A stretch of DNA of 64,000 nucleotides from positions 1 to 64,000 of the forward strand of contig JAIVJZ010000007.1 of assembly GCA_020199775.1 (NCBI GenBank), in the 5' to 3' direction. Below, piece by piece: positions 36,109-46,949 of the stretch. This DNA is from Acidobacteriota bacterium. Lineage in GTDB: Bacteria > Acidobacteriota > Blastocatellia > Pyrinomonadales > Pyrinomonadaceae. The position numbers and the translations under genes were made by a program. Position 1 is the stretch's first letter. Every line of letters begins with the position of its first letter. The notes beneath the pieces are model-generated. The model had not been told where the DNA came from, made no database searches, and saw only the letters and a list, made by a program, of their open reading frames with translations.

Positions 36109-39100
36109 ATGAAAAAGAAGTTAAGTCTTCACGTCATACTGGTCTTGCTGGGGATCGGTCTGTTGACCGGCGTCCGCGCACAGACGAGTACCGTAGGCAG
36201 TATTAGCGGGACGGTGCGCGACCCGCAGGGCGCAGCGATCCCGCGTGCCGAGGTCATTATCGAAGAAGAGACGACGGGACAAACGCGCACCGTCAGGACT
36301 GATGACGACGGCGACTACTCAGCCCAGAGTCTTCCGGTAGGTCGCTACAGCGTGAGCGTCGCCCCGCAGGGCTTCAAAAAGACGGTCGCCACCGGGGTCG
36401 AGGTACACGTTAGCGACAAGGTGGTCGTCGATCTCACCCTCGAAGTCGGTTTGGTCAGTGAGACCGTGACCGTCACGAACGCGGCGCAACTCGTCGAGAC
36501 GGAGAGCGGGCGTGTGAGCAGCCTCGTCTCCGAGAAGCAAGTGACCGAGCTTCCGCTCAACGGGCGGAACTACGCCGCGCTGGTGACGCTCGTGCCCGGT
36601 CTCTCCGCCCCGAACGAGGGCGGCGCGTTCGGCACACGCGGAACCGGCCTCGACTCCCACGTTGACGTGTCGGTCAACGGCAACCAGTCGAACGCGAACA
36701 TGTGGACGGTTGACGGCGTGAACAACATGGACGTGGGGTCGAACGCCACGCTGCTCGTCTTTCCGTCCATCGATTCCATCGCCGAGTTTCGCGTCGAGCG
36801 CAACAGCTTCAGCGCGGAATACGGGCAGGCGCAGGGCGCGGTCATCAACCTCGTCACGAAGGGCGGCGGCAACGATTTCCACGGCGCTCTCTTCGAATTC
36901 TTCCGCAACGACAAACTCAACGCCAACGATTGGTTCTCCAACCGCTCGGGCAACTACGGGCCGAACGACCCGGAAGTGCAACTCGGTTTCAAGCAAGTCG
37001 GCGAAGAGAGGTCGCCGCGCGCGCCGCTGCGCTACAACAACTTCGGCGGCAATTTCAACGGCCCCATTATTAAAGACCGGGTCTTCTTCTTCTGGTCGGA
37101 GGAATGGCGGCGCGAGCGGCGCGGCACCGGCCCCCTCACCGCGAAGGTTCCCACCGCGCAGGAGCGCATGGGCGACTTTAGCGGCGTGGTGACGCAGCAG
37201 CGCACGATTCAGGTCAACGGTCGGGATGTGGTCGTCCCCGCCCTCCCCAACCGCCCCGGCGCAGGCCCCTGCAACACGCCCGGCCCGAACCCGACCGACC
37301 CCGGATGCTTCCCCGGCAACCGGATTCCGCAAAACCAACTCAGCCCCGCCGGTCTCGCGTTGATGGGCATTTACCCGCTCCCGAACAACCCCGCAGACCC
37401 GACCGGGACTAACTGGATTTCGACGCCTTTGCAGCCGGTGGACACCCGCCAAGACCTCATTCGCGGCGACATCACCATCACCGACAAGATGAACTTGATG
37501 GTGCGCTATATCAATGAGCGATGGGTTCACGGGCAGGCGGCGGGCAACTTCTGGGGCGACACGCCGTTCCCCACGCTCTCCTCGGATTGGGAACAGCCCA
37601 GCCGCAGTTTCGCCGTTAAACTGACGAACACCTTGAATTCTACCGCCGTGAACGAATTCCAGTTCTCACGCGCGGGCAACGACATCTTCGTCACGACGAA
37701 CCCGTCGAGTGCCGCGCTCAACGAGAACATCGCCACCAATTTCCCCACCGTCTTCCCGCGCGTTGAGGGCACGGGGCTGCCCACCGTCGGCTGGGGCGCG
37801 GGCGGATACCCGACGCTGTGGCATCAGGCTCCGTGGGCTAATCATCAAGACCTCTTCATCTGGAAAGACGATTTCTCGAAAGTGCTCGGCTCGCACAACA
37901 CTAAGTTCGGCGTGCTCTTCAGCCACAACATCAAGAACGAGCAGCCGAACGGCGGCAGCGGCCTCTACACCATCCAGTCGGACGGCGGCCGCACGGGCAA
38001 TGCGCTGGCCGAACTGCTGGTCAGAGACCTTCCGCTCCTTGCGTACACCGAGTACGAGAAGCAGGAGACGACGCTCGGACGCTGGCGCGATTTTGAATTT
38101 TACGGGACTGACACCTGGAAGGCGCGTCCCAACCTGACGTTCACGTTCGGGATGCGATATTCGCTCTTCCCGCCCGCCTTCTCCGACAACAACCGTATCA
38201 CCAACTGGATACCCGAACGCTTTAACGGAACGACGCTCAGCAGCGGCTTCGTCCGTGCCGACGAGGCCGCACAGGCCGGTCTAGGCCGCGCTCTGGTCAA
38301 CACCTATAAAGGCGGCATACAGCCCCGCCTCGGTCTGGCATGGGACATCAATGGCGACGGCAAGACGGCTATGCGTCTGGGCTTCGGGCGATACATCAGC
38401 CGCTCGAATGTGATCGCGTCGCTGCTCAGAATGGCTAACAATCCGCCGTGGAATACGGTGGTCGATTCGGGTTGGAATCCGGGCGCACTGACGCTGGCCG
38501 ACTGCCCGACTTGCCGCAGTCTCGACACGATCAATCCCGGCCTGAGAAATTCGACCGCGGGACTCGGCGGCGTCAATTCCGTCGATCCGAACTTCAAGCC
38601 ACCCGAGAGCTGGCAGTGGAACCTGACGGTCTCGCGCGAGGTGATGAAGAACACTGTGGCCGAGGTTTCCTACGTCGGCAACCACGGCCTGCACATCTGG
38701 CGGCTGATCAACGGCAACTACAATCAAGTGCTGCCGCAGTTCCGCGCACAGGTCGCCGCTGGCGGCGACTTGGCCGCGCACCCCGAATGGCGCAGGTTCG
38801 GTTTCAGCAACGGCGTGACGAGGGACGAGTCAACCGGCGATTCCAACTACCACGCGCTTCAAGTTTGGATCGACCGGCGTTTCACCAACCGGCTGGCGTT
38901 CCAGACGGCTTATACATGGTCGCACGCCATCAGCAACGTCCCAACACAGTCGTTCATCAGCCAGACGACCGATGTCTTCAACTACGATCTCGACCGGGGC
39001 GATTCTGATCTCGACCGTAGGCACTCGCTGGTTTTCAACGCCGTGTATGTCCTGCCGCAGTTCAAAAATCTGGGCTGGTTCGCAAACCAACTCTTGGGAG

Positions 39101-39570
39101 ACTGGCAACTCAACGGCATCGCTTCTTTCTACAGCGGCACGCCGCTCAACATCTTCTCCGGCGCGGACACGGCCGGTCTCGGCGGCGCCGGCAGCCAGCG
39201 TCCCAACCTCGTGCCGGGCGTGTCCGTTTACGCCGACAGCGACGACCCGCTCCAGATTCTCAACCCGGCGGCTTTCAGTATGCCGGCGCGGGGGCAGATC
39301 GGCACGCTCGGTCGCGGTTCGGTCAGGGGGCCGGGCATCAGGAACGTCGATTTCTCGCTGGCGAAGAATTGGAGGATGCGCGAACGCTTCAACCTACAGT
39401 TCCGCGCCGAGATGTTCAACGTCTTCAACTTCGTCAACTTCAGGGCGCACAACCTGAGCGTCGCCGGCGGCGGCATCGAGAACAACTTCAGCAACAGTGG
39501 AGGCTTCGGCCGGGCAAACTCCACGCGCGGCGCGCGTGAGATTCAGTTCGGCCTGAAACTCAACTTCTGA
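36109..39570 (+). CDS. Oar-like TonB-dependent receptor with CarboxypepD-regulatory domain
   Basis: This 1153-residue outer-membrane protein has a signal peptide cleaved after VRA-Q at about residue 24. A carboxypeptidase-regulatory-like beta-sandwich covers about 29-115 (GSISGTVRDPQGAAIPRAEV), followed by a plug domain at about 120-260 (VTELPLNGRNY, AEYGQAQGAVINLVTKGG). The long beta-barrel has repeated aromatic strand ends and a terminal Phe (IQFGLKLNF). Such Oar/TonB receptors import large glycans or other ligands in acidobacteria. It heads a tandem series of TPR and CRTAC1 genes, with only 38 bases to the first TPR gene, which suggests joint expression. Confidence 0.95.
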   Translation: MKKKLSLHVILVLLGIGLLTGVRAQTSTVGSISGTVRDPQGAAIPRAEVIIEEETTGQTRTVRTDDDGDYSAQSLPVGRYSVSVAPQGFKKTVATGVEVHVSDKVVVDLTLEVGLVSETVTVTNAAQLVETESGRVSSLVSEKQVTELPLNGRNYAALVTLVPGLSAPNEGGAFGTRGTGLDSHVDVSVNGNQSNANMWTVDGVNNMDVGSNATLLVFPSIDSIAEFRVERNSFSAEYGQAQGAVINLVTKGGGNDFHGALFEFFRNDKLNANDWFSNRSGNYGPNDPEVQLGFKQVGEERSPRAPLRYNNFGGNFNGPIIKDRVFFFWSEEWRRERRGTGPLTAKVPTAQERMGDFSGVVTQQRTIQVNGRDVVVPALPNRPGAGPCNTPGPNPTDPGCFPGNRIPQNQLSPAGLALMGIYPLPNNPADPTGTNWISTPLQPVDTRQDLIRGDITITDKMNLMVRYINERWVHGQAAGNFWGDTPFPTLSSDWEQPSRSFAVKLTNTLNSTAVNEFQFSRAGNDIFVTTNPSSAALNENIATNFPTVFPRVEGTGLPTVGWGAGGYPTLWHQAPWANHQDLFIWKDDFSKVLGSHNTKFGVLFSHNIKNEQPNGGSGLYTIQSDGGRTGNALAELLVRDLPLLAYTEYEKQETTLGRWRDFEFYGTDTWKARPNLTFTFGMRYSLFPPAFSDNNRITNWIPERFNGTTLSSGFVRADEAAQAGLGRALVNTYKGGIQPRLGLAWDINGDGKTAMRLGFGRYISRSNVIASLLRMANNPPWNTVVDSGWNPGALTLADCPTCRSLDTINPGLRNSTAGLGGVNSVDPNFKPPESWQWNLTVSREVMKNTVAEVSYVGNHGLHIWRLINGNYNQVLPQFRAQVAAGGDLAAHPEWRRFGFSNGVTRDESTGDSNYHALQVWIDRRFTNRLAFQTAYTWSHAISNVPTQSFISQTTDVFNYDLDRGDSDLDRRHSLVFNAVYVLPQFKNLGWFANQLLGDWQLNGIASFYSGTPLNIFSGADTAGLGGAGSQRPNLVPGVSVYADSDDPLQILNPAAFSMPARGQIGTLGRGSVRGPGIRNVDFSLAKNWRMRERFNLQFRAEMFNVFNFVNFRAHNLSVAGGGIENNFSNSGGFGRANSTRGAREIQFGLKLNF

Positions 39571-39607
39571 TATAGTTCGGTCGGTTTAAATTCGGACGGA
39601 GGGCGGA

Positions 39608-41962
39608 GTGATTCAAACTCAGTCTTCCGTCCCGGTTTTTTTGCCGAGTCCAAACGAAGTAATTCAAGCTAAGCAACACAAGCCAAGTAAACTCAAGCGA
39701 AGTAAACTCAAGCGAAGTAAACTCAAAGTCGCGATGTATTTCCGTTCAGCCTCGCTCCCGCTGCTGCTCATCCTGCTCACCCACTTCCAGGTTCCCGGCG
39801 ATTCTTTCCGGCAACATTACGAGGCGGCCGAGGCACACCGGCGCGCGGGCAATCTGGCGGCGGCCGAAGCCGAGTACGCGGCAATTTTGGCGAGGGCGTA
39901 TCCCGCGCTGGGGAAAATTTATACCGCGCAGGCTAATTACGGGGCGGCGGTCGCAGCCTTGGAGTCGGCCGCACTCGCCCGCCCCGACTCTTCCGACGTG
40001 CACGTCGAACTGGCAATCGCCTACTTCCACGCGGGGCAGTACGAGCGCGCGGCCGCGCCGCTCGGCCGCGCGCTCGCACGCCACCCACGCAACGCCCCCG
40101 CGCGACACATGTTGGGGAAGACTCATTTCATGGCGGGCGAGTTTGAGCAGGCCGCGCGCGAACTCGAAACGGCGTTGGGGTTAAAGCCGGATGATTACGA
40201 CGCGGCCTACACGCTCGGTCTGGCCTACCTCAAGCTGCGCCGGTTAACACAGGCCAGACGTATTTACGAACGCATAGTCAACGCGCTTGGCGACCGCCCG
40301 CAGCTTCGCGTGCTCGTCGGCCGCGCCTACCGCGAGACGGGGTTTCTGCCGGAAGCCGTCGAAGAGTTTAAGAAAGCCGTCGCGCTCGATCCGCGTTACC
40401 CGCGCGTCCACTACCATCTCGGACTCACGTATCTACTCAAGGACGGCGCGGCCGCTCTCACCGACGCGGTGAAGGAGTTTCAGATCGAACTGGCCGCCCA
40501 CCCCGACGATTTCTTCGCCAACTATTATCTGGGTGTCATTCAAGTCGGCGAGGGGAAAGCGGAGGCTGCGCTCGGCCTGTTGGAAAAAGCCTCGCGCCTT
40601 CAGCCGAACAATCCCGACCCGCATTTTTTCCTCGGTCAGGCTTACCAGAATACGGGCAAGTACGAACAGGCAATCGCCGCATTCAGGAAGGCCATCGCGC
40701 TTAACCCCGGCTTGAGCCACAACGATTATCAGGTGACGAACGCGCACTACCGCCTCGGCCAGACGCTATTGAAGGCGGGCCGCACAGCGGAGGGCGAGCG
40801 CGAGTTGCAGATCGCCGCCGACCTGAAAACCAAAGCCTTCAAGACGGACGAGGCGAAGTTGGACGCCTTCCTCGAAGCCGCTGGTAAAGATGAGCCAAAC
40901 AAGTTGCCTGAACTAGTCTCGTCGCCCGGTGAGTTGAAAGGCGTGGTTGCCGGGGCAGGCGCGCTGGCCGCGCAGGCGAGGGAAGCGTTGGGGGCGGACG
41001 CGGCCTTTTACGAGAAGGTGATCGCCGCCGCCCACAATAATATCGGCTTGCTGCGGGCGGAGCGGCAGGACTTTCGCGGCGCGGCGGATCATTTCAGTTC
41101 CGCCGCGAAATTGAATCCACGCCACGAAGGTCTCGATTATAATTTGGGCTTGGCTTATTTCAAGTCGGAGTCTTACAGGGAAGCCGCCCCGCCGCTCGCA
41201 CGCGAAGTGCAAGCGCGACCGGCCAACCTACAGGCCAAGCAGTTGTTGGGTCTGAGCTATTTTATGTTGGAGGACTACGCGAAAGCCTCCGCGCTATTGG
41301 CCGAGGTGGTGGCCGCCAAGCCGGGCGAAGTCGCTCTCTACTACCCGCTCGCGCTCTCGCTCGGCAAGTTGGGGAAGTCGGCTGAGGCCGAACGCGTCAC
41401 ACGGCAGATGGTCGCGCTCGGCGGCAACAGCCCGCAGGTTCACATCCTGCTCGGCCGCGCTTATTACGAACAGAACGACGCCGCCCGCGCGCTCGAAGAG
41501 TTGCGCGCCGCGCTCGCGCTCGACGCCACGGCGCGCCTCGCGCACTTCTACTCCGGCATGATCTACGTGAAAACGGGCAAGCTCGACGAAGCGGCGCGCG
41601 AGTTTGAAGCCGAGTTAACTTTGAACCCGTCGGACGTTCAGGCCAAATATCATCTGGCCTACGTCTCGCTCGCGCGACAGGAGACGGCGCGCGGCATCCG
41701 TCTGATGCGTGAGGTGATCCGGGACAAGCCCGATTTCGCCAATGCGCGTTTCGAGTTGGGCAACGCGCTGCTGAAACAGGGCGACGTGAGCGGCGCGGTG
41801 GAAAGTCTTGAGGCGGCGGCGAAACTGGAGCCGGGGCAGGCGCACATTCATTATCAACTCGGCCGCGCCTACATCACCGCCGGGCGTCAGGCCGAAGGCG
41901 AGGGGCAACTCGAAATCGCGCGGCAACTCAAGGACAAAGCGTTGCGCCGGACGAATCCATAA
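39608..41962 (+). CDS. TPR-repeat protein, exported or membrane-anchored
   Basis: From a GTG at 39608, preceded by GGAGGGCGGA, the protein would have 784 residues. An ATG at 39734 would give 742 residues beginning with a signal-like segment ([20 protein letters not shown]). About 15 tetratricopeptide repeats follow, for example [20 protein letters not shown] and [20 protein letters not shown], ending in [20 protein letters not shown]. The 126-base N-terminal part includes a 15-bp tandem repeat that encodes SKLKR units, so the upstream start may be an artefact. TPR proteins scaffold other proteins, and the CRTAC1 protein downstream is the likely partner. It is probably periplasmic. Confidence 0.88.
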   Translation: MIQTQSSVPVFLPSPNEVIQAKQHKPSKLKRSKLKRSKLKVAMYFRSASLPLLLILLTHFQVPGDSFRQHYEAAEAHRRAGNLAAAEAEYAAILARAYPALGKIYTAQANYGAAVAALESAALARPDSSDVHVELAIAYFHAGQYERAAAPLGRALARHPRNAPARHMLGKTHFMAGEFEQAARELETALGLKPDDYDAAYTLGLAYLKLRRLTQARRIYERIVNALGDRPQLRVLVGRAYRETGFLPEAVEEFKKAVALDPRYPRVHYHLGLTYLLKDGAAALTDAVKEFQIELAAHPDDFFANYYLGVIQVGEGKAEAALGLLEKASRLQPNNPDPHFFLGQAYQNTGKYEQAIAAFRKAIALNPGLSHNDYQVTNAHYRLGQTLLKAGRTAEGERELQIAADLKTKAFKTDEAKLDAFLEAAGKDEPNKLPELVSSPGELKGVVAGAGALAAQAREALGADAAFYEKVIAAAHNNIGLLRAERQDFRGAADHFSSAAKLNPRHEGLDYNLGLAYFKSESYREAAPPLAREVQARPANLQAKQLLGLSYFMLEDYAKASALLAEVVAAKPGEVALYYPLALSLGKLGKSAEAERVTRQMVALGGNSPQVHILLGRAYYEQNDAARALEELRAALALDATARLAHFYSGMIYVKTGKLDEAAREFEAELTLNPSDVQAKYHLAYVSLARQETARGIRLMREVIRDKPDFANARFELGNALLKQGDVSGAVESLEAAAKLEPGQAHIHYQLGRAYITAGRQAEGEGQLEIARQLKDKALRRTNP
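39685..39729. repeat. 15-bp tandem repeat at the 5' end of the TPR gene
   Basis: Three units of AAGTAAACTCAAGCG (39685-39699, 39700-39714, 39715-39729, the last with changes) lie just ahead of the internal ATG 39734. In frame they encode Ser-Lys-Leu-Lys-Arg repeats. They may instead belong to an untranslated leader. Confidence 0.9.
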
Positions 41963-41984
41963 ACTTGAACGGGGTCATGCAAGT

Positions 41985-43697
41985 TTGCCTTTAAGGACGA
42001 CATGTTTGCTCGCGGCGTTAATCCTCCTGCCGCTTTCACAAGCCCCCGGCGGCGGGGCGACGGTCAATCAGGCCGGCGGCGCGCGCTTCACCGATGTGAC
42101 GGAGCAGGCGGGCATCACCTTCAAGCACGTCTCCACGCCCGAAAAGAGATACATTGTGGAGTCTATGAGCGGCGGCGTCGCGCTCCTCGATTATGACAAC
42201 GACGGCCATCTGGACATCTACTTCGTCAACTCTCTGACCGTTGACCTCTTGAAGTCGAAGGGGAAGACCGTGAGCGCGCTCTACCGCAACCGTGGCGACG
42301 GCACGTTCGCAGACGTGACGCAGAAGGCGGGCGTCGGCGACATCGGCTGGGGCATGGGCATCGCCATCGCCGACTACAACAACGACGGATTTCAGGACAT
42401 CTATGTCACCTGCGTCGGGGCGAATCACCTGCTCAAGAACAACGGCGACGGAACGTTTACGGACGTGACGGAGAAGGCGGGCGTCGGCGACCCGCGCTGG
42501 TCAACCGGCGCGTCGTTCGTGGACTACGACAACGACGGACGGCTCGACCTGTTCGTCGCCAACTACGTCTCCTTTGATTTCAATAAGCTGCCCGAATTCG
42601 GCAAGGAGAAGACGTGCCAGTTCAAGGGCGTGGCCGTGCAGTGCGGCCCGCGCGGGATGGCGGGCGACGGCGATTCGCTCTACCGTAACAACGGCGACGG
42701 CACTTTCACCGACGTGACGAAAAAGGCGGGCGTCTCCGACCCCAACGGTTATTACGGGATGGGCGTCATCAGCAGCGACTTCGACGAGGACGGACTGGTT
42801 GACATCTTCGTCGCCAACGACTCGACGCCTAACTTCCTCTATCACAACAAGGGCGACGGGACGTTCAAGGAGATCGGATTTCTCTCCGGCACCGCGCTCA
42901 ACGAGAACGGCGCGGCGCAGGGGTGCATGGGCGTCACCGTCGCCGACTACGACCACGATGGAAAGTTGGATTTGTTCGTCACCAATTTCGACGACGACTA
43001 TAACGTTCTCTACCGCAACGACGGCGGCCGCTTCTTCTCCGACGCTTCATACGCGGCCAAGATCGCGGCCGTCAGCCTTCCCTACGTCGGCTGGGGGACG
43101 AAGTTCTTCGACTACGATAACGATGGCTGGGTCGATCTGTTCGTCGCCAACGGCCACGTCTACCCGCAGATCAAAAACTTTCACCAGCGCAACCTGCTGC
43201 ACCGTAACAACCGCGACGGCACGTTCACGGAGGTGGCCGAGCAATCCGGCGCGCCGTTCGCGGAGAAGCGCGCCGGGCGCGGGGCGGCCTTCGGCGACAT
43301 CGATAACGACGGCGACACCGACATCGTCGTCAACAACCTCGACGGCGCGCCGCTCGTGCTACGGAACGACACCGCGAGCGGCAACAATTCCGTGCTGATC
43401 AAAACAATCGGCGTGCGGAGCAACCGCGACGGCGTCGGGGCGCGCGTGAAAGTCGTCTCTGGCGATCTGGTGCAGAAGGATGAAGTCCGCAGCGGCGACA
43501 GCTACATCTCGCAAAGCGATCTGCGGCTGCATTTCGGCCTTGAGCGGCGGACGAAGATCGACCTGATAGAGATTCGCTGGCCGGGCGGCGCGGTGGATAA
43601 AATCAGCGACGTCAAGCCGAACCGCGTGCTCACCATCAGAGAAGGGCAGGGCATCGTCGAGCAGAAAGAGTTCAAGGCAGCCCCAGCGCGGCGTTAG
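41985..43697 (+). CDS. CRTAC1-type protein (FG-GAP repeats plus ASPIC/UnbV domain)
   Basis: The product has about 570 residues when started at TTG 41985 ([20 protein letters not shown]), which gives a proper signal peptide; the frame itself continues back into the upstream gene. At least six FG-GAP/VCBS-like calcium-binding repeats are seen ([72 protein letters not shown]). The C-terminal 90 residues are an ASPIC/UnbV domain ([23 protein letters not shown]). It lies 22 bases after the TPR gene. Such proteins form extracytoplasmic beta-propellers that bind proteins or glycans. Exact function is unknown. Confidence 0.9.
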   Translation: MPLRTTCLLAALILLPLSQAPGGGATVNQAGGARFTDVTEQAGITFKHVSTPEKRYIVESMSGGVALLDYDNDGHLDIYFVNSLTVDLLKSKGKTVSALYRNRGDGTFADVTQKAGVGDIGWGMGIAIADYNNDGFQDIYVTCVGANHLLKNNGDGTFTDVTEKAGVGDPRWSTGASFVDYDNDGRLDLFVANYVSFDFNKLPEFGKEKTCQFKGVAVQCGPRGMAGDGDSLYRNNGDGTFTDVTKKAGVSDPNGYYGMGVISSDFDEDGLVDIFVANDSTPNFLYHNKGDGTFKEIGFLSGTALNENGAAQGCMGVTVADYDHDGKLDLFVTNFDDDYNVLYRNDGGRFFSDASYAAKIAAVSLPYVGWGTKFFDYDNDGWVDLFVANGHVYPQIKNFHQRNLLHRNNRDGTFTEVAEQSGAPFAEKRAGRGAAFGDIDNDGDTDIVVNNLDGAPLVLRNDTASGNNSVLIKTIGVRSNRDGVGARVKVVSGDLVQKDEVRSGDSYISQSDLRLHFGLERRTKIDLIEIRWPGGAVDKISDVKPNRVLTIREGQGIVEQKEFKAAPARR

Positions 43698-43856
43698 GTC
43701 GTCGGTTGAACAGGCGGCCGTCGGCGGGGCGTAAGACTCCGGTTAATTCGCCCCCGGCGCGCGACCGCATCTTGCGCGGAGCTACAACGCTCGCGCGGCA
43801 ACTCATAAACTTTCTACTGGTCAAATTACAAACTTTAAGATTATTACGATTAAACC

Positions 43857-45041
43857 GTGCTTCTCGCGCCATTCAAATTCAACGCCCGCCGCGCCGTGCT
43901 CGGCCTCGCGCTCGTCTGCATTTTTCTTGCGCCGTCGCAGGGCTCGCGGGCGCAGGAGGGGGCGAATGATCTTGCCGGACAACTGGAGCGCGCGGCGTCG
44001 CTGATCGGCGGCAATCAACTCGCGGAGGCGGAGCGGTTGTTGAATCAAGTCTTGAAAGTCAGGCCGGAGGAGGCCGCCGCGCTCAACCTGCTCGGCGCAA
44101 TCCGCGCCAAGCAGGGAAAGTTGGTTGAAGCCGAAGTCCTCTTCACGCGCGCCGTCGCCAGCGACAAAAGGCTGACGGGCGCGCGTATGAATCTGGCCTA
44201 CCTTTTCCTGCTCAAAGGCGAGCCGGAGAAGTCGGCCGCGGAATTGAAAGAGGTGCTGCGCCTCGAACCTGCCAACGCGGAAGCGGCCTACAGGCTCGCG
44301 TGGTTGTTGCTCAAGCAGAACCGCACGGACGAGTGCATCGACCTCGTCGAGCGTGTGCGGCAGTCGCAAACGCTCTCTGCTCCTTTGCTCGCCGTGCTCG
44401 GCGACGCATACATGAGACGGGGCGACAGGGGCAAAGCGGTGGGCGCGCTGAAAAGCGCGCTCGAACTGAGTCCGGCGGAAGCGTCGTATCATTACACTCT
44501 TGGCGTCGGGTGGCTCAAGCACCCGGCCGACTTGCAGGAAGCCGAAGGGTCTTTCCGACGTTTCCTCGGTCTTCGTCCCGGCGACGCTCAAGGGCAACTG
44601 CATCTCGGCTACGTCTTGCTCAAACAGAAGCGGCACGCGGAAGCGCGCGACCTACTTGAGCGGAGTTTACAGACGGGCGCGGCGACGCCCGAAGCGTTCT
44701 ACTACCTCGGCCTGATCGCGCAGGGGCAGAACGAGGACGAGCGCGCGATTGGACTCTTTGAGAAGAGTATTCAACTCGGGCCCTCGTTCGGCCATGTGCA
44801 CGTCGCCCTCGGCTCGACCTACCTGAAGTTGAAGGATTACACGCGCGCGCAGGCTGCGCTCGAAACCGGGGCGAAGTTGACCCCCGACGATACGAAGGCG
44901 CACTACAATCTCGCGCTCCTTTACGCGCGGCTTAAACAGCCGGAGCGCGCGCGTGAAGAGATGCTCATCGTCGAGAGACTGAAAGGCGAAGGCAAGGCGC
45001 GTGATGATGACGGCGACACGTTCGCGCCGCCGCCTCTCTAG
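43857..45041 (+). CDS. Second TPR-repeat protein
   Basis: This 394-residue protein begins at GTG 43857 with a signal peptide (AVLGLALVCIFLAPSQGSRAQ). About nine tetratricopeptide repeats fill residues 40-375 (AERLLNQVLKVRPEEAAALN, AEVLFTRAVASDKRLTGARM, AIGLFEKSIQLGPSFGHVHV). The end is acidic. It repeats the pairing seen upstream: a TPR protein followed by a CRTAC1 protein. It is probably periplasmic. The ribosome-binding site is weak, so the start is less certain than the frame. Confidence 0.88.
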   Translation: MLLAPFKFNARRAVLGLALVCIFLAPSQGSRAQEGANDLAGQLERAASLIGGNQLAEAERLLNQVLKVRPEEAAALNLLGAIRAKQGKLVEAEVLFTRAVASDKRLTGARMNLAYLFLLKGEPEKSAAELKEVLRLEPANAEAAYRLAWLLLKQNRTDECIDLVERVRQSQTLSAPLLAVLGDAYMRRGDRGKAVGALKSALELSPAEASYHYTLGVGWLKHPADLQEAEGSFRRFLGLRPGDAQGQLHLGYVLLKQKRHAEARDLLERSLQTGAATPEAFYYLGLIAQGQNEDERAIGLFEKSIQLGPSFGHVHVALGSTYLKLKDYTRAQAALETGAKLTPDDTKAHYNLALLYARLKQPERAREEMLIVERLKGEGKARDDDGDTFAPPPL

Positions 45042-45158
45042 TCGTGCGCGCCCGTCACACGCGCGGCGGTTCGCATGCGGCGTCGATGGCAGTGAACACG
45101 GCTCACGAAAGTTTGATCTTATTTCATGTGGGGAAGGGCTGCGCGAGCCGGGCAGGCG

Positions 45159-46850
45159 ATGATGTCGAAAGTCAAAATTGTCATTCTCTCGTTAAGCGTC
45201 GGTCTCATTCTTAACCTGCCGCTCGAACACCGCGCACGGCAGTCGGGCGTGGGCGCGACGCCCGTCGTCACCTTTGCGGAAGTGCCGTCACAGGCGAGCC
45301 GCATCAGTTGGGTTCACGATAACGCGCATACGCCCGAACGATTCCTGCCGGAGACCGTGGGGAGCGGCGGGGCTTTTTTCGACTACGACAACGACGGGTG
45401 GATGGACATTTATCTCGTCAACAGCGGAGCCTCCGACTTCTTTACGCCCGCCGCGCCGCTCAAGAACGCTCTCTACCGCAATAACCGCGACGGGACTTTC
45501 ACGGACACCACCGACAAGGCCGGGGTGGCGGGCGGCAAATTCGGGATGGGCGCGGCCGCCGCGGACTTCGACGGCGACGGCTGGCAAGACCTCTTCGTCT
45601 CCAACTACGGGGCCGACATTCTGTATCGCAACAACGGCGACGGGACTTTCGCGGACGTGACGCGGAAGGCCGGGCTGTCGGCCGAAGGCTGGTCAACCTG
45701 CGCCGTCTGGTTCGACTACGACAACGACGGCAAGCTCGATCTGTTCGTCTCCAGCTTCGTGCATTTCGACAAATCGCAGCACCGCCTGTGCGTCGATAGG
45801 AACGCGACGCAGAACTACTACTGCATCCCGCGCATCTTCAAACCGAAGCCGAGCCGTCTCTTCCGCAATCAGGGGAACGGCACGTTCGCCGACGCGAGCA
45901 AGGAATCAGGCATCGCCGATTCGCCCGGCAAGTCGTTCGGCGCGGTCGCCACCGACGTGAACAACGACGGTCTGTTAGACCTCTTCGTCGCCAACGACAC
46001 GATGCCCAACTTCCTTTTCGTCAACCGTGGCCGGGGCAAGTTTGAGGAAGCAGGACTGGGCTCGGGCGTGGCCTACGGCGAGACCGGGAAACCGCGCTCG
46101 GGGATGGGCGTGGACGCCGCGGACTTCGACGGCGACGGCTGGCAAGACCTCTTCGTCGCCAACATCGATCAGGAATTCTTCAGCCTCTACCGCAACCAGA
46201 AGGAGTTGACTTTCAACGACGAGCCGGGCGAAATCGCGCCGAGCACGCAGTTGTTGAGCGGCTGGGGGCTCAAGTTTTTCGACTACGACAACGACGGCGA
46301 CCCAGACCTCTTCCTCGCCAACGGCCACCCGGACGACATGGTCGAGACGAAATCGGCGCGCGTGAAATACAAAGAGCCGCTCCTGATGTTCGAGAACACG
46401 GGGAGAGGCTACAGGAACGTGAGCGCGCGTTCGGGTGCGGTCTTCGCCAAAAGCTTCCCGGCGCGCGGCGCGGCCGTCGGCGACATAGACAACGACGGCG
46501 ATCTGGACGTGCTCGTCTCGAACAACGGCGACGCGCCGCTTTTGCTCCGCAACGAGGGCGGCAACAACAACAACTGGCTCGGCCTCCAACTCGTCTCGAC
46601 GAAGAGCAACCCGGCCGCGGTCGGGGCGGTTATTTCGTGGCAGGCGGGCGGCGTCAAGCGCAGCCGTCTAAAGACGGCGGGCGGGAGTTACCTCTCGTCT
46701 CACGACCCGCGCGAGGTGCTCGGCCTCGGCGCGGCGGCGAAAGTTGAAAGCGTCGAGATTCGCTGGCCGAGCGGCGTGGTGGACAAACTTTCGAATCTTC
46801 CCACGCGCACTTACATCAAAGTGGTCGAGGGGCAGGGCGTCAAGAAGTGA
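45159..46850 (+). CDS. Second CRTAC1-type protein (FG-GAP plus ASPIC/UnbV)
   Basis: The protein has about 563 residues from ATG 45159 (an ATG at 45162 and a TTG-like extension to 45126 are alternatives). A signal sequence ([18 protein letters not shown]) leads to FG-GAP repeats ([24 protein letters not shown] twice, [48 protein letters not shown]) and a C-terminal ASPIC/UnbV domain ([20 protein letters not shown]). It is the same architecture as the first copy but clearly diverged, so the duplication is old. A rho-independent terminator follows its stop. Confidence 0.9.
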   Translation: MMSKVKIVILSLSVGLILNLPLEHRARQSGVGATPVVTFAEVPSQASRISWVHDNAHTPERFLPETVGSGGAFFDYDNDGWMDIYLVNSGASDFFTPAAPLKNALYRNNRDGTFTDTTDKAGVAGGKFGMGAAAADFDGDGWQDLFVSNYGADILYRNNGDGTFADVTRKAGLSAEGWSTCAVWFDYDNDGKLDLFVSSFVHFDKSQHRLCVDRNATQNYYCIPRIFKPKPSRLFRNQGNGTFADASKESGIADSPGKSFGAVATDVNNDGLLDLFVANDTMPNFLFVNRGRGKFEEAGLGSGVAYGETGKPRSGMGVDAADFDGDGWQDLFVANIDQEFFSLYRNQKELTFNDEPGEIAPSTQLLSGWGLKFFDYDNDGDPDLFLANGHPDDMVETKSARVKYKEPLLMFENTGRGYRNVSARSGAVFAKSFPARGAAVGDIDNDGDLDVLVSNNGDAPLLLRNEGGNNNNWLGLQLVSTKSNPAAVGAVISWQAGGVKRSRLKTAGGSYLSSHDPREVLGLGAAAKVESVEIRWPSGVVDKLSNLPTRTYIKVVEGQGVKK

Positions 46851-46881
46851 AAGGCTTTCGCGTCGTTCGGGGAGGGATAGT

Positions 46882-46916
46882 AAAAGGTCGCCCGCGAGAG
46901 GGCGACCTTTTTTTTT
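46882..46916. terminator. Rho-independent terminator
   Basis: A 12-bp perfect stem (AAAAGGTCGCCC with GGGCGACCTTTT) around the loop GCGAGA is followed by an extended T run. It closes the TPR/CRTAC1 series and sits between that gene and the convergent GH20 gene, which it can also serve because the A run gives a T run on the other strand. Confidence 0.93.
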
Positions 46917-46949
46917 CTGAGAGACGAAGCAGCTTATCGAAGGGCTTCG

